Shown here: positions 43,982 to 52,939 of the stretch, piece by piece | Numbering within the stretch: position 1 is the first letter of the stretch | How the letters are laid out: every line of letters begins with the position of its first letter | Assembly (NCBI GenBank): GCA_049650345.1 | Contig: JBARZY010000140.1 | Span: 84,879 to 148,878 of the forward strand | Source of the DNA: Glaciecola sp049650345 | Lineage (GTDB): Bacteria; Pseudomonadota; Gammaproteobacteria; Enterobacterales; Alteromonadaceae | Direction of reading: 5' to 3' | Length of the DNA stretch: 64,000 nt | Translations under genes and position numbers: made by a program | Notes under the pieces: model-generated | Told to the model about the DNA's origin: nothing | Seen by the model: only the letters and a program-made list of their open reading frames with translations | Databases searched by the model: none

Positions 43982-46103
43982 TTTTATTGTTACCGCAGCA
44001 AAGGGCCTTGACGAGCTATTAAAAATTGAAATAGCTGATTTACTGTCAAACCAAAACCCCGAAGAAAAACAACGTTGGTTGAGTGCTATTAAAGTACAAC
44101 CAGGCCAAGTTAGTTTTGAAGCTGAGTTAGCCAATGCTTACACGCTATGTTTGCACTCTCGATTAGCCAATAGGGTATTATTAGTTTTAGCAAAAGGTAA
44201 GGCAGGTAGCGCTGAGGAGCTTTATGATTTAGCCGCACAAGTTGATTGGCCACAACAGTTTTCCAGTAATTCCAGTTTCGCGGTTCAATTTGTTGGTACA
44301 AGTCATGCTATTAATAATAGCCAATTTGGCGCGTTAAAAGTAAAAGATGCGGTAGTTGACAGTTTTGTAGAAGACGGTCAAACACGCCCAGATGTTGAGC
44401 GTCAACATCCTGATATACAAATACACGTGCGCTTGCGCCGTGAAACTGCACTGGTGTGTTTAGATTTATCAGGCACTAGTTTACACATACGTGGCTACAG
44501 AGAAGCCACCGGTGACGCTCCGCTAAAAGAACAACTTGCTGCAGCTATGCTTTACAGAAGCGGCTGGCATTTGGATATGGCTAAGCCACTTCTCGACCCT
44601 ATGTGCGGCGCAGGTACCATTGCAATTGAAGCAGCACTAATGGCATGTAATAAAGCAGTTAATATTAATCGTCGATTCTGGGGCTTTGATTATTGGTATG
44701 GTCACAACAAAGCAATGTTTGACGATATTAAGACGCAAGCAGTTGAGGCAGAAATAGTGCCAGTAGCCCCCATATATGCTTATGATATTAGCACCACGGT
44801 ACTTGACTACGCACGCACGAATGCAGAGAACGCGAATGTTGCGCAGTTTATCGAATTTAAGCAATGTGACGTGCTAAATGCACAGGTAAAACATGATGCT
44901 GGTTATATTGTCAGTAATCCGCCATACGGCGAAAGACTTGATGATTATGTTGGTTTGTTACCCATGTACAGCAAGTTAGGGCAGCACTTTAAAAAAGCTT
45001 TTGCCGGTTGGCACATTGCATTGTTATGCTCTAATGACCAACTGCTTAAAGCACTAAAATTACGTGCCACTAAGCGTTATAAGTTGTTCAACGGCAAACT
45101 TGAAACATTGTTGGCTTTATATGAATTAAATGAAGACAACTTGCAACAATTTAGCGCTAGGCCGAGCGATGACGAGTTCAGTAATCGATTAAGTAAAAAT
45201 GTAAAACGGTTAAAGAACTGGGTTAAAAAACTCAATAGTAATGCTTATAGAGTATACGATGCCGATTTGCCTAACTATAATTTTGCGATTGATTGTTATG
45301 CTGACTTCGTCATTGTTCAAGAATATGCACCACCTAAAACGATCCCTGAATCGGTTTCTCAAGAACGTTTAGCCCAAGCCTTGTTGCACATTCCGCATAT
45401 TTTAAATGTAGAAAAAAGCAAGATAGTGTTAAAAGTTAGACAAAAACAAACCGGTAAGAGCCAGTACGAAAAAGTACAAGCAACTGGCACCAAAATACAG
45501 GTACATGAGCATGGCGCTAAGTTTTGGGTAAACCCTCACGACTACCTAGATGTTGGTTTGTTTTTAGATCATCGCATTACCCGAGACATGTTCGCAAATG
45601 AATGCCGTAACAAACACGCTCTCAATATTTTTTGTTATACAGGTAGCGTTTCAGTACATGCTGCGCTTCGTGGGGCCAAGTCGGTTACTTCTGTAGACAT
45701 GTCAAATACTTACTTGCAGTGGGCCAAAGACAATTTTACTTTAAACAAGTTAAATGGTGCTCATGAATTTATACAGGCTGATTGCATAAAATGGTTGGCT
45801 GATGCCAACACAAGTGCAAAGTTTGATTGTATTTTTATTGATCCGCCGTCATTCTCGAATTCAAAAAGAATGGATAATACCTGGGATGTCCAGCGCGATC
45901 ATGTGAGTTTACTCAGTAACGCGCGGCAAAAATTAGCGGCCAATGGGCGTATCTATTTTAGCAATAACTTACGCAATTTTAAGCTTGATCACGCGCAGTT
46001 AGAAGTACTAGGCTTTACGATCAAGAATATTACCAGTGCCACTATTGATGAAGATTTTAAACGTAATCAAAAAATACATCATTGTTGGATACTAAGCTTA
46101 TGA
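43974..46103 (+). CDS. rlmL: Bifunctional 23S rRNA methyltransferase RlmKL (m2G2445 and m7G2069)
   Basis: A 709-residue fused methyltransferase. The N-terminal half has a THUMP domain (~60-165) and the RlmL methyltransferase: motif I DPMCGAGTIAIEAAL near residue 203 and catalytic SNPPYGERL near residue 312. The C-terminal half is RlmK, an RlmI-like methyltransferase: NIFCYTGSVSVHAAL near residue 550 and IDPPSFSNSKRM near residue 620. Length matches E. coli RlmKL (702). The stop overlaps the next gene's ATG by four bases. Confidence 0.95.
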   Translation: MFNFIVTAAKGLDELLKIEIADLLSNQNPEEKQRWLSAIKVQPGQVSFEAELANAYTLCLHSRLANRVLLVLAKGKAGSAEELYDLAAQVDWPQQFSSNSSFAVQFVGTSHAINNSQFGALKVKDAVVDSFVEDGQTRPDVERQHPDIQIHVRLRRETALVCLDLSGTSLHIRGYREATGDAPLKEQLAAAMLYRSGWHLDMAKPLLDPMCGAGTIAIEAALMACNKAVNINRRFWGFDYWYGHNKAMFDDIKTQAVEAEIVPVAPIYAYDISTTVLDYARTNAENANVAQFIEFKQCDVLNAQVKHDAGYIVSNPPYGERLDDYVGLLPMYSKLGQHFKKAFAGWHIALLCSNDQLLKALKLRATKRYKLFNGKLETLLALYELNEDNLQQFSARPSDDEFSNRLSKNVKRLKNWVKKLNSNAYRVYDADLPNYNFAIDCYADFVIVQEYAPPKTIPESVSQERLAQALLHIPHILNVEKSKIVLKVRQKQTGKSQYEKVQATGTKIQVHEHGAKFWVNPHDYLDVGLFLDHRITRDMFANECRNKHALNIFCYTGSVSVHAALRGAKSVTSVDMSNTYLQWAKDNFTLNKLNGAHEFIQADCIKWLADANTSAKFDCIFIDPPSFSNSKRMDNTWDVQRDHVSLLSNARQKLAANGRIYFSNNLRNFKLDHAQLEVLGFTIKNITSATIDEDFKRNQKIHHCWILSL

Positions 46104-46324
46104 AGCTTGTGTTTTATACAGGTCCTCAATGCAGTTTATGCGACGACGCAGAAGTAGTGTTAAGGCATGTTGGCATTACTGACTTTGAAAAAATAAATAT
46201 TAGAACAAGCCCCGATTTATATCATTTGTATGGCGCGCGCATTCCAGTACTAAAACGCGTAGACACGCACAGTGAACTGGGTTGGCCTTTTGATGAGCAA
46301 AGTGTAGAGAATTTTATTAAGTGA
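46100..46324 (+). CDS. Glutaredoxin-like (DUF836) protein
   Basis: A 74-residue thioredoxin-fold protein with an N-terminal CxxC (QCSLCDDAE, residues ~10-18) after the strand KLVFYTG, and a cis-Pro region (GARIPVLKR). Such proteins of the glutaredoxin-like DUF836 family are thought to be small disulfide reductants. The ATG at 46100 overlaps the rlmKL stop (ATGA), which sets the start; its own stop overlaps the GTG of uup. The whole pyrD-rlmKL-this-uup run is tightly coupled. The actual partner is unknown. Confidence 0.85.
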   Translation: MKLVFYTGPQCSLCDDAEVVLRHVGITDFEKINIRTSPDLYHLYGARIPVLKRVDTHSELGWPFDEQSVENFIK

Positions 46325-48249
46325 ACCTGATTCAAATAAAGCAAGGCAGTATACTTTTTGGTCAGCCACCGCTGCTTGATAACGCTGACTTAAATGTTGA
46401 TGAAAAAGAACGGATTTGTATAGTAGGGCGCAATGGCAGTGGCAAATCTACCATGCTTCAAGTGCTAAGTGGTGAGATAAAGCTAGATGGCGGTCAACGC
46501 ATTGTAGCCGGTCATGTCAATATTGCACGGTTAGCGCAAGACCCACCAACTAATAACGACGTAAGCATTTTTGATTATGTTGCAGAGGGGCTCGCTGAAA
46601 ATGCAAAACTGATAAAAGCCTACCATGCGCAAGCAAACAAAATCGCTACAGATAGTTCAGAAGCGGCCTTGCTAGAATTACAGCGTTTGCAAGAGCAGCT
46701 TGATGCGAATAATGGATGGCAGTTAGAGCAGCGCATAGCAAATGTACTTACCCAGCTTGAATTAAACGGAGACGTGAGTCTTCAAGGATTATCAGGTGGT
46801 TGGCGGCGTAAAGCTGCATTAGCCAGAACCTTAGTATCTCAACCTGATGTTTTATTATTAGATGAGCCTACAAACCACCTTGATATTGAAATGGTGAAGT
46901 GGCTTGAAAAAACCGTATTAGGCTATACGGGCTCAATCGTATTTATTAGTCACGATAGAGAATTTATACGTAACGTTGCTACTCGAATTGTGGACATAGA
47001 TAGAGGCATGGTTACCTCATATCCTGGAAATTATGAAAAGTATTTAGCACAAAAAGCCCATGATTTAGAAGTACAAGAAACTCATCAAAAAGAGTTCGAC
47101 AAAAAGTTAGCCAAAGAAGAAGTCTGGATACGTCAAGGGATTAAAGCCCGCCGAACGCGAAATGAAGGACGGGTTAGGGCGTTAAAAGCGTTACGTGAAG
47201 AGTTTAAGGCACGCAGAAACCAAGTTGGTAGCGCCAACATTGTTACTACTCAAGCGAATAAATCTGGTAAACGTGTATTTGAGTGCGAAGACTTAAGCTA
47301 CGGATATAAAGACAAACTCATTGCTAAAGACGTTAATATACTGATTAGCCGTGGTGACAAAGTAGCATTAATTGGGCCTAATGGCTGCGGAAAGACAACG
47401 CTAATTAAGCTATTGCTTGGTGAGTTAACCGCGCAAAGCGGTGAGGTATATCAAGGCACTAATTTAGAAATTGCTTATTTTGACCAACACCGAAACCAAT
47501 TAGAATTAGATAAGCCTTTAATCGACGTTATTGCTGACGGCAAGCGTGAAGTCGATGTTAACGGTAGTCCGAGACATGTTATTAGCTATTTACAAGATTA
47601 CTTGTTTTCTCCTGAACGCGTAAATGCGCCCGTATCAACATTGTCTGGTGGCGAAAAAAATCGATTAATGCTGGCTAAGCTAATGCTAAAGCCTAGTAAT
47701 ATATTGATATTGGATGAACCAACTAACGATCTCGATGTCGAAACGCTCGAACTGTTAGAATCGTTATTGGTTGATTATAAGGGTACTTTGTTGCTTGTGA
47801 GTCACGACCGTGAATTTATCAATAACGTAGTAACCAGTAGTTTGTTCTTTGAAGGAAATGGCATTATTACTCAGTTTGTTGGGGGCTATAATGACGTGAG
47901 TGATTGGTATGCGCAGCAACAAACGGCAACGCCTGTATCGCTCAAACAGGCAAATGCGAATGCTATAAAGCCAGTGGAAAAGACAGTAAAAGATAAAACG
48001 AGTAATACTGAGAATAAGCACAAAAAACTGTCTTACAATGAAAAAAGAGAACTGGAAAAATTACCCCAAGTACTTGAACAACTTGAAGAAACCCTACAAG
48101 AATTGCAAACACAGGTAAGTGATGGTCAGTTCTTTTCGCAAGATGTGTCAGTTACACAACCGGTTATTGACCAACTCAATGCTACCGAATCAGCTTTAGA
48201 AGAAGCGTTTGCGCGTTGGGAAGAATTAGAATCAAAACAAAATAATTAG
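46321..48249 (+). CDS. uup: ABC-F ATPase Uup
   Basis: A 642-residue ABC-F protein with two ATPase domains and no membrane segments, acting on ribosomes or on branched DNA (E. coli uup mutants show increased excision of transposons). Domain 1 has Walker A GRNGSGKST and signature LSGGWRRKAALARTL; domain 2 has GPNGCGKTT and LSGGEKNRLMLAKLM. An interdomain helical linker around residues 245-305 follows domain 1. The C-terminal ~95 residues form a Lys/Glu-rich coiled coil with the NEKRELEKLP motif seen in Uup. Start is GTG 46321, overlapping the previous stop. Confidence 0.94.
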   Translation: MNLIQIKQGSILFGQPPLLDNADLNVDEKERICIVGRNGSGKSTMLQVLSGEIKLDGGQRIVAGHVNIARLAQDPPTNNDVSIFDYVAEGLAENAKLIKAYHAQANKIATDSSEAALLELQRLQEQLDANNGWQLEQRIANVLTQLELNGDVSLQGLSGGWRRKAALARTLVSQPDVLLLDEPTNHLDIEMVKWLEKTVLGYTGSIVFISHDREFIRNVATRIVDIDRGMVTSYPGNYEKYLAQKAHDLEVQETHQKEFDKKLAKEEVWIRQGIKARRTRNEGRVRALKALREEFKARRNQVGSANIVTTQANKSGKRVFECEDLSYGYKDKLIAKDVNILISRGDKVALIGPNGCGKTTLIKLLLGELTAQSGEVYQGTNLEIAYFDQHRNQLELDKPLIDVIADGKREVDVNGSPRHVISYLQDYLFSPERVNAPVSTLSGGEKNRLMLAKLMLKPSNILILDEPTNDLDVETLELLESLLVDYKGTLLLVSHDREFINNVVTSSLFFEGNGIITQFVGGYNDVSDWYAQQQTATPVSLKQANANAIKPVEKTVKDKTSNTENKHKKLSYNEKRELEKLPQVLEQLEETLQELQTQVSDGQFFSQDVSVTQPVIDQLNATESALEEAFARWEELESKQNN

Positions 48250-48266
48250 TCGTTACAGGAATTTAC

Positions 48267-49958
48267 ATGAAATTAAACCGCATAACAGCGTCGTTGGCCT
48301 CTACATTAATACTGCTGAGCTCTGCACCTATGCTAGTGAACGCACAATCTTACGAAGTGGTTGAGCTGCCAAGTGCCAATTTATCTATGAACCAATTTGC
48401 GAGTTCTATCGATAATACTGGCTTAGCCCTTACGATTGTTAGCGCCAGATTTAACCAACCGATTGATTTATCAAAAATTGACTTAGATAGTGTTACGTTA
48501 ACTGACCCTGAAGCGGCAGCACAAGGCGATTTTAACGCGACCGACTTAGCCATTTTAACGTCTATTATATACAGTAACACTGCTTCTAATCTTGCTGCCG
48601 GTCAAAAGTTAGCAGCCAACACTGCTTACAGTACAGACGGCGTCGATACAAACTATGTCTTTGGTTTTGATAGTGAAAGCCCAGCGACTACTGGTTTCAG
48701 TTATTCTTTGAATACCACACTAGGTGATTCAGTGTTTGGTACTCACATTATAGGCTCTATGCCTGGCCCGTTTAATTATATTGAATACACCAATGAAGAG
48801 GGCACTGAGGTAACATATAACGTAAATCAGGTTAAACTCAGAGGCTTTGTTCAAGTAAACAATGAAGTACATGAACTATTGCCCCCTGATACTTACTTGG
48901 GTGGGTATAGTAAAGCCAATGCAATTAATACCAATTACCAAGTTGCTGGCGTGGCAAGTGTTGATGTAAATGATAACATTATCAGTCAGAAAGAGGCATG
49001 TGACGAAGATGAAACACGTGGTGATATCCCCCTTGAAGCATGTTATTACGCAATCACTACAGCCACTGCAACGAGTGCATTCACAGGCGTAACATCTGAT
49101 TCTTATCTACCGAATGTTACTCGACGTGCAGTTGTCTGGCAATTAGACGGTAATGGTTCTACGTTGAGTACCGATGTTTATGGTTTAAATTTTGTGCCTG
49201 ATGACGATAACAACATTATTTTTTCTAATGAAGCAAATGCTATTAATGATCTAGGACAGGCCGTAGGAGTAACCACGGTTGAATTGTTATCAACTTACAG
49301 TCAAGCCGCTGCTTTGTTCGAAAACGGTGAAACCGTTCGATTATTAGAAGACGACGATTTACTCCCTAATACGGCTACTGATATAAACAATAATAGTCTA
49401 GTTACTGGGTATAGAAGTATCGAGGTTAATGGTGTATCTCGTTTGAAGTTGTTTGTTTACAATATAAATACAGGTGAACTGACATTACCCGATGGCTTTT
49501 TCTTAAGCTCAGCAAGTCTTCCGCGCGCGATAAACAATAATGATATAGTGGTCGGAGACGCAGAAATAGACACTGAAAACCGTCGTCGAAATGGTTTTTT
49601 GTATGATATTAGCAATGACGACTTTAGTAATATTAATGATTTAATTGCCTGTGACTCAGACTATGAAATTATTGCTGCAAACGATATTAACGACAATGAC
49701 GAAATAATAGCCGAAGCTTTGGTGAAAAGGCCACTGCGCGATGCTAAAGGTGAAATATTTTTAGACGAAGATGGCGAGCAAGTACTTCAGGATGCCGTGA
49801 TTGCGGTTAAATTACTACCTACCGGTGATAGCCCAGAAACCTGTGAGCTAAGCGACGACGAAGCAGCAGCAATTGAACGCCAAGGGGCGAGTATGCCAAT
49901 TATTCTTTTAGTATCCTTAGCAATATTTGGCTTGTTTCGTCGCTACAAAACAAGATAG
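48267..49958 (+). CDS. DUF3466 family exported protein with C-terminal sorting-like tail
   Basis: A 563-residue DUF3466 protein of unknown function. It has a signal peptide (LASTLILLSSAPMLVNAQS), a long beta-rich, Asn/Asp-rich body with repeated 'INxxxxVxG' units (AINTNYQVAGV, AINDLGQAVGV, DINNNSLVTGY, AINNNDIVVGD, DINDNDEIIAE), so probably a beta-propeller. The C-terminus is a single hydrophobic helix MPIILLVSLAIFGLF followed by RRYKTR, the layout of a GlyGly-CTERM/rhombosortase-type anchor but without the Gly-Gly pair. It follows uup by 17 bases, and a terminator follows it. The uup-DUF3466-rmf-fabA order is shared with Shewanella-type genomes. Confidence 0.8.
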   Translation: MKLNRITASLASTLILLSSAPMLVNAQSYEVVELPSANLSMNQFASSIDNTGLALTIVSARFNQPIDLSKIDLDSVTLTDPEAAAQGDFNATDLAILTSIIYSNTASNLAAGQKLAANTAYSTDGVDTNYVFGFDSESPATTGFSYSLNTTLGDSVFGTHIIGSMPGPFNYIEYTNEEGTEVTYNVNQVKLRGFVQVNNEVHELLPPDTYLGGYSKANAINTNYQVAGVASVDVNDNIISQKEACDEDETRGDIPLEACYYAITTATATSAFTGVTSDSYLPNVTRRAVVWQLDGNGSTLSTDVYGLNFVPDDDNNIIFSNEANAINDLGQAVGVTTVELLSTYSQAAALFENGETVRLLEDDDLLPNTATDINNNSLVTGYRSIEVNGVSRLKLFVYNINTGELTLPDGFFLSSASLPRAINNNDIVVGDAEIDTENRRRNGFLYDISNDDFSNINDLIACDSDYEIIAANDINDNDEIIAEALVKRPLRDAKGEIFLDEDGEQVLQDAVIAVKLLPTGDSPETCELSDDEAAAIERQGASMPIILLVSLAIFGLFRRYKTR

Positions 49959-50005
49959 TATTTTAGTTAATTGGATTTTATTAGGATGCATATCCTATTT
50001 GCTTG

Positions 50006-50029
50006 AAAGCCGCTATAAATGCGGCTTTT
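50006..50029 (+). terminator. Rho-independent terminator after DUF3466
   Basis: AAAGCCGC (50006-50013) pairs with GCGGCTTT (50021-50028) around a 7-base A/T loop. The remaining ~230 bases before rmf are A+T-rich and hold no other gene. Confidence 0.75.
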
Positions 50030-50257
50030 ATGTTTTTAAGAACTGCCGGTGATAAAAACATATATATTAAGTCCATTTTGTTGCTAAAAAATCCTTCTCG
50101 TAAATTCAAGCATTTAGCAAAATTTATGACATTTTTGTGAATCACCACCTTGAACCTTTTTAAATATGGGTGTACTAATTAAGTGTAGCAGCGCACGCTC
50201 GTTGTGGTTTTTAATATTGTGCCGACGCTATATTTTTATAATGAAAAGAGGTTATCA

Positions 50258-50434
50258 ATGAAGAGACAAAAAAGAGACAAGCTTACTAGAGCACATGCTA
50301 AAGGTTACCAAGCAGGGATCACAGGTCGTTCAAAAGAAAACTGTCCATTTCAGGCATCAGATGCACGTTCACAGTGGTTAGGAGGTTGGAGAGAAGCCCT
50401 AACCGATAGGCAATTGGGTTTTTCAACCCGATAG
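50258..50434 (+). CDS. rmf: Ribosome modulation factor RMF
   Basis: A 58-residue basic protein that dimerises 70S ribosomes into 100S particles in stationary phase or slow growth. MKRQKRDKLTRAHAKGYQAG, GRSKENCP and RSQWLGGWREA match E. coli RMF (55 residues) closely. The start is ATG 50258, with AAGAGG at 50246-50251; an earlier GTG opening is not used. It is convergent with fabA, as in E. coli, and a shared terminator lies between. Control by ppGpp or cAMP-CRP is known in E. coli but no site was recognised here. Confidence 0.95.
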   Translation: MKRQKRDKLTRAHAKGYQAGITGRSKENCPFQASDARSQWLGGWREALTDRQLGFSTR

Positions 50435-50445
50435 CACACCAAATT

Positions 50446-50474
50446 AAAAAAACCTGCATTAAGCAGGTTTTTTA
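50446..50474. terminator. Bidirectional terminator between rmf and fabA
   Basis: AACCTGC (50451-50457), loop ATTAA, GCAGGTT (50463-50469), with A-tract before and T-tract after, serving rmf (+) and fabA (-). Confidence 0.87.
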
Positions 50475-50491
50475 TTGTTAAGCGCTTGACG

Positions 50492-51010
50492 TTAAAAAGC
50501 TGATGTATCTTGAAATAAGCCAACTTTTAAATCTTTTGCGGTATATATAACGCGCCCATCTACAGCAACAGTACCGTCGGCTAAGCCCATAAATAATTTT
50601 CGTTTAATTACACGTTTGAAGTCAATTCGGTATGTCACTTTCTTCGCAGTAGGTAGAATTTGACCGGTAAATTTAACTTCACCTACACCTAATGCTCTAC
50701 CTTTACCTGGCCCACCTGACCAACCAAGGAAAAAGCCTACCAGTTGCCACATTGCGTCAAGTCCTAAACAACCTGGCATTACTGGGTCGCCTGGGAAGTG
50801 ACACTCAAAAAACCATAGGTCTGGATGCACGTCTAATTCGGCCTCGATGTAACCTTTGCCATGTTCACCACCTTCATCGGTGATGGTTACTATTCTATCC
50901 ATCATTAACATATTTGGAGCGGGTAACTGGCTATTTCCAGGGCCGAACATCTCACCAGTACTACAAGAAAGTAACTCTTCGCGATTAAAACTGTTTTGTT
51001 TATCTGTCAT
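50492..51010 (-). CDS. fabA: 3-hydroxydecanoyl-[ACP] dehydratase/isomerase FabA
   Basis: A 172-residue hotdog-fold enzyme that dehydrates beta-hydroxydecanoyl-ACP and isomerises trans-2- to cis-3-decenoyl-ACP, the branch point to unsaturated fatty acids. The active site His71 and Asp85 are visible in CHFPGDPVMPGCLGLDAMWQ. Length equals E. coli FabA. The frame opens 20 codons earlier, but ATG 51010 matches the family start. A FabR operator lies 37 bases upstream. It is convergent with rmf. Confidence 0.96.
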   Translation of the reverse strand: MTDKQNSFNREELLSCSTGEMFGPGNSQLPAPNMLMMDRIVTITDEGGEHGKGYIEAELDVHPDLWFFECHFPGDPVMPGCLGLDAMWQLVGFFLGWSGGPGKGRALGVGEVKFTGQILPTAKKVTYRIDFKRVIKRKLFMGLADGTVAVDGRVIYTAKDLKVGLFQDTSAF

Positions 51011-51037
51011 GGTATCTACTTTATTAAAAAATCTAAG

Positions 51038-51064
51038 CGCTAATTTAGCGAACACTTGTACGCT
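51038..51064. promoter_or_regulatory. FabR operator of fabA, with overlapping palindrome
   Basis: AGCGAACACTTGTACGCT (51047-51064), read on the fabA strand as AGCGTACAAGTGTTCGCT, matches the known FabR site AGCGTACAcGTGTTCGCT at 17 of 18 positions. A second palindrome, CGCTAA-T-TTAGCG, spans 51038-51050 and overlaps it by four bases. FabR represses unsaturated fatty acid genes (fabA, fabB) when unsaturated acyl thioesters are plentiful; the site lies where repression of the fabA promoter would be expected. Confidence 0.8.
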
Positions 51065-51146
51065 TAACAACTCTGAGCAGTAAAAAAATTAAAAATAATT
51101 CAATTTCTGAGTATACTAAGGAAACAAAACTACCAAATATACGTGT

Positions 51147-51473
51147 ATGAAAAACAAAAAACTTACTGCAAACGCTGAAAAACAAAAAAGATTTAGAGAC
51201 AGACAGAAAGCCCAAGGTAAAAAGCTGGTGCGAGGGTATTTGTCACCTGTAGCAATGGAAAACTACAAAGAAATTGTAGATAAAACAGGCTGGACCGACA
51301 ACGATATTATTTCCAACGCCTTACGTATTACCTATGCTGCTTATAAAAATGGACAAATTAGATTCTTAAACAAATGGTTGCAAGAAGATGACCGCAAAAA
51401 ACGCCTAAAGGCGAAAACCCATTTGAACGATGATCCAGAACCCAATATTTCTGACAACCAAAGTGATGCTTAA
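51147..51473 (+). CDS. Small basic ribbon-helix-helix-like protein
   Basis: A 108-residue protein. A basic N-terminus (AEKQKRFRDRQKAQGKK) is followed by a strand-helix-helix pattern: LVRGYLS, then PVAMENYKEIVDKTG, then TDNDIISNALRITYAAYK. This is the layout of Arc/MetJ/CopG repressors with an added basic arm, so a DNA-binding regulator is plausible. The last third is charged and probably disordered. It has a TATACT -10 at 51112-51117. Its 3' end overlaps the convergent photolyase-like gene by four bases. I do not recognise a named family; its role in the photolyase cluster is only suggested by position. Confidence 0.6.
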   Translation: MKNKKLTANAEKQKRFRDRQKAQGKKLVRGYLSPVAMENYKEIVDKTGWTDNDIISNALRITYAAYKNGQIRFLNKWLQEDDRKKRLKAKTHLNDDPEPNISDNQSDA

Positions 51474-52939
51474 AACATCACCGTATGCCTACGCAAAATG
51501 CGTTTACCTTCTGCTTTTACATCATCTCTCTTTCTAAAAGCCCATAACCTGTCTCTTGCCTCTTTGGCTGCTTGCACTATATCAACAATAGGGGGGCAAT
51601 AGTCTCGTTCTATATCAAAGTTAAGTATGGCAGCTTCAATAGGCGGTATTAGCCAAGGCTCGTGAATGTATTCTTTGGGCAAGCTACTGAGTTCAGGTAC
51701 CCATTTGCGTACAAAAATGCCTTCAGGATCTTTATCCTTTCCTTGCTTTACAGGATTATATATGCGGATAGTGTTTGTGCCCGTTACGCCGGCTTGCATT
51801 TGAAATTGTGGATAATGAATGCCGGGTTCGAAATCTAAGAATAGGGCAGCTAAATGTGCAACACCTCTTTGCCAGTCAATATTTAAGTGATGACACAAGA
51901 AGCTGACCAACATAGCTCGCATGCGAAAATTTAAATATCCAGTTGCAATTAACGCGCGCATACTCGCGTCGATGATGGGCACACCGGTTTTTCCTTCCCG
52001 CCAAGCAAGCAAATTTTTGCTGCCTTGACTCGTGGTATCAAAAGGAAATTGTGCGTAAACTTTATTCACACTGCGATGCTCCATTTGATGTTCGGATTCA
52101 AACTTTTGAATAAAATGGCAGTGCCATGCTACGCGTGAACTAAACGCTTCTATCGAACGTTGCCAGCCGCTAGGTTTCTGTAATGATTGAGTGTATTGAA
52201 CCACTTGTTTTACACTAATGTTCCCCCAAGCTAAGTAGGGAGATAATCTTGAGCAGGTTTTCCGTGCAGTAGTGGGATTACCAATATTGCCAAAATAGTC
52301 TTTACCCCGCTCATCAAAAAAGTGTTTGAGCGTATACCAAGCGCGCATCTCACCGCCTGCTTGCATCAATTTATTGCGAGTATTCCAGTTATCTGGAACA
52401 GTGAATTGCAATGATTCGACAATTGTCTCAATGTTTTTCCACTGAGTGCTGAAAAGATCAGGGTCATAAATATGGTCGCTTATCCTATCATGCCATCGTT
52501 TTAGCCAATTAGAGCGCCCTGTTAAGCCTCGATACACCGCGCCATATGGGTATTCATGCCAGCCAATATTGTGTTGTTTGCAATACTTACCAAGCGCTAC
52601 ATCTCGTTCAAAAGTATGTGCTAAGCCAATTTCTTCATGACTATAAATAGTACTAAGACCGTGTTCATACAAATAGCTAAATACTGCTTTGGCTTCGCCA
52701 TAGAACAGGTGTACTCGGGTATTGTATATGCTTAATTGCTGGTTTAAATCATTAATTGATTCAATAATGAAACGCCAATGACGCTCGCTGGTATGGGCGT
52801 CGTTGAGCATTATAGGCTCAACTATAAATAGCAGCATTATTGGCTGCTTTGCCTTGCATGCATTATACAAGGCTAGATTGTCACGTAGCCTTAAATCGCG
52901 CTTGAACCAAACCGCTGAAAATGAGTGATTTAGGTCCAT
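51470..52939 (-). CDS. Divergent cryptochrome/photolyase-family flavoprotein (fourth paralog)
   Basis: A 489-residue protein with the N-terminal antenna-binding domain (AVWFKRDLRLRDN) and the C-terminal FAD domain of the photolyase family (AWREGKTGVPIIDASMRAL, IDWQRGVAHLA, IRIYNPVKQGKDKDPEG). The body differs from all three neighbours. Aligned to E. coli Phr, the FAD-N5 contact Asn378 is Gly or His, the proximal electron-chain Trp382 is Pro or Phe, Trp306 is missing and the substrate-contact Glu274 is Arg (SRVAW); the middle Trp359 remains (W356). So photorepair by the usual route is doubtful, and a light-sensing cryptochrome is possible. The last ~25 residues are strongly basic. The start overlaps the Cry-DASH stop by ten bases. 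I know of similar unnamed proteins in marine gammaproteobacteria only in general terms. Confidence 0.8.
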   Translation of the reverse strand: MDLNHSFSAVWFKRDLRLRDNLALYNACKAKQPIMLLFIVEPIMLNDAHTSERHWRFIIESINDLNQQLSIYNTRVHLFYGEAKAVFSYLYEHGLSTIYSHEEIGLAHTFERDVALGKYCKQHNIGWHEYPYGAVYRGLTGRSNWLKRWHDRISDHIYDPDLFSTQWKNIETIVESLQFTVPDNWNTRNKLMQAGGEMRAWYTLKHFFDERGKDYFGNIGNPTTARKTCSRLSPYLAWGNISVKQVVQYTQSLQKPSGWQRSIEAFSSRVAWHCHFIQKFESEHQMEHRSVNKVYAQFPFDTTSQGSKNLLAWREGKTGVPIIDASMRALIATGYLNFRMRAMLVSFLCHHLNIDWQRGVAHLAALFLDFEPGIHYPQFQMQAGVTGTNTIRIYNPVKQGKDKDPEGIFVRKWVPELSSLPKEYIHEPWLIPPIEAAILNFDIERDYCPPIVDIVQAAKEARDRLWAFRKRDDVKAEGKRILRRHTVMF

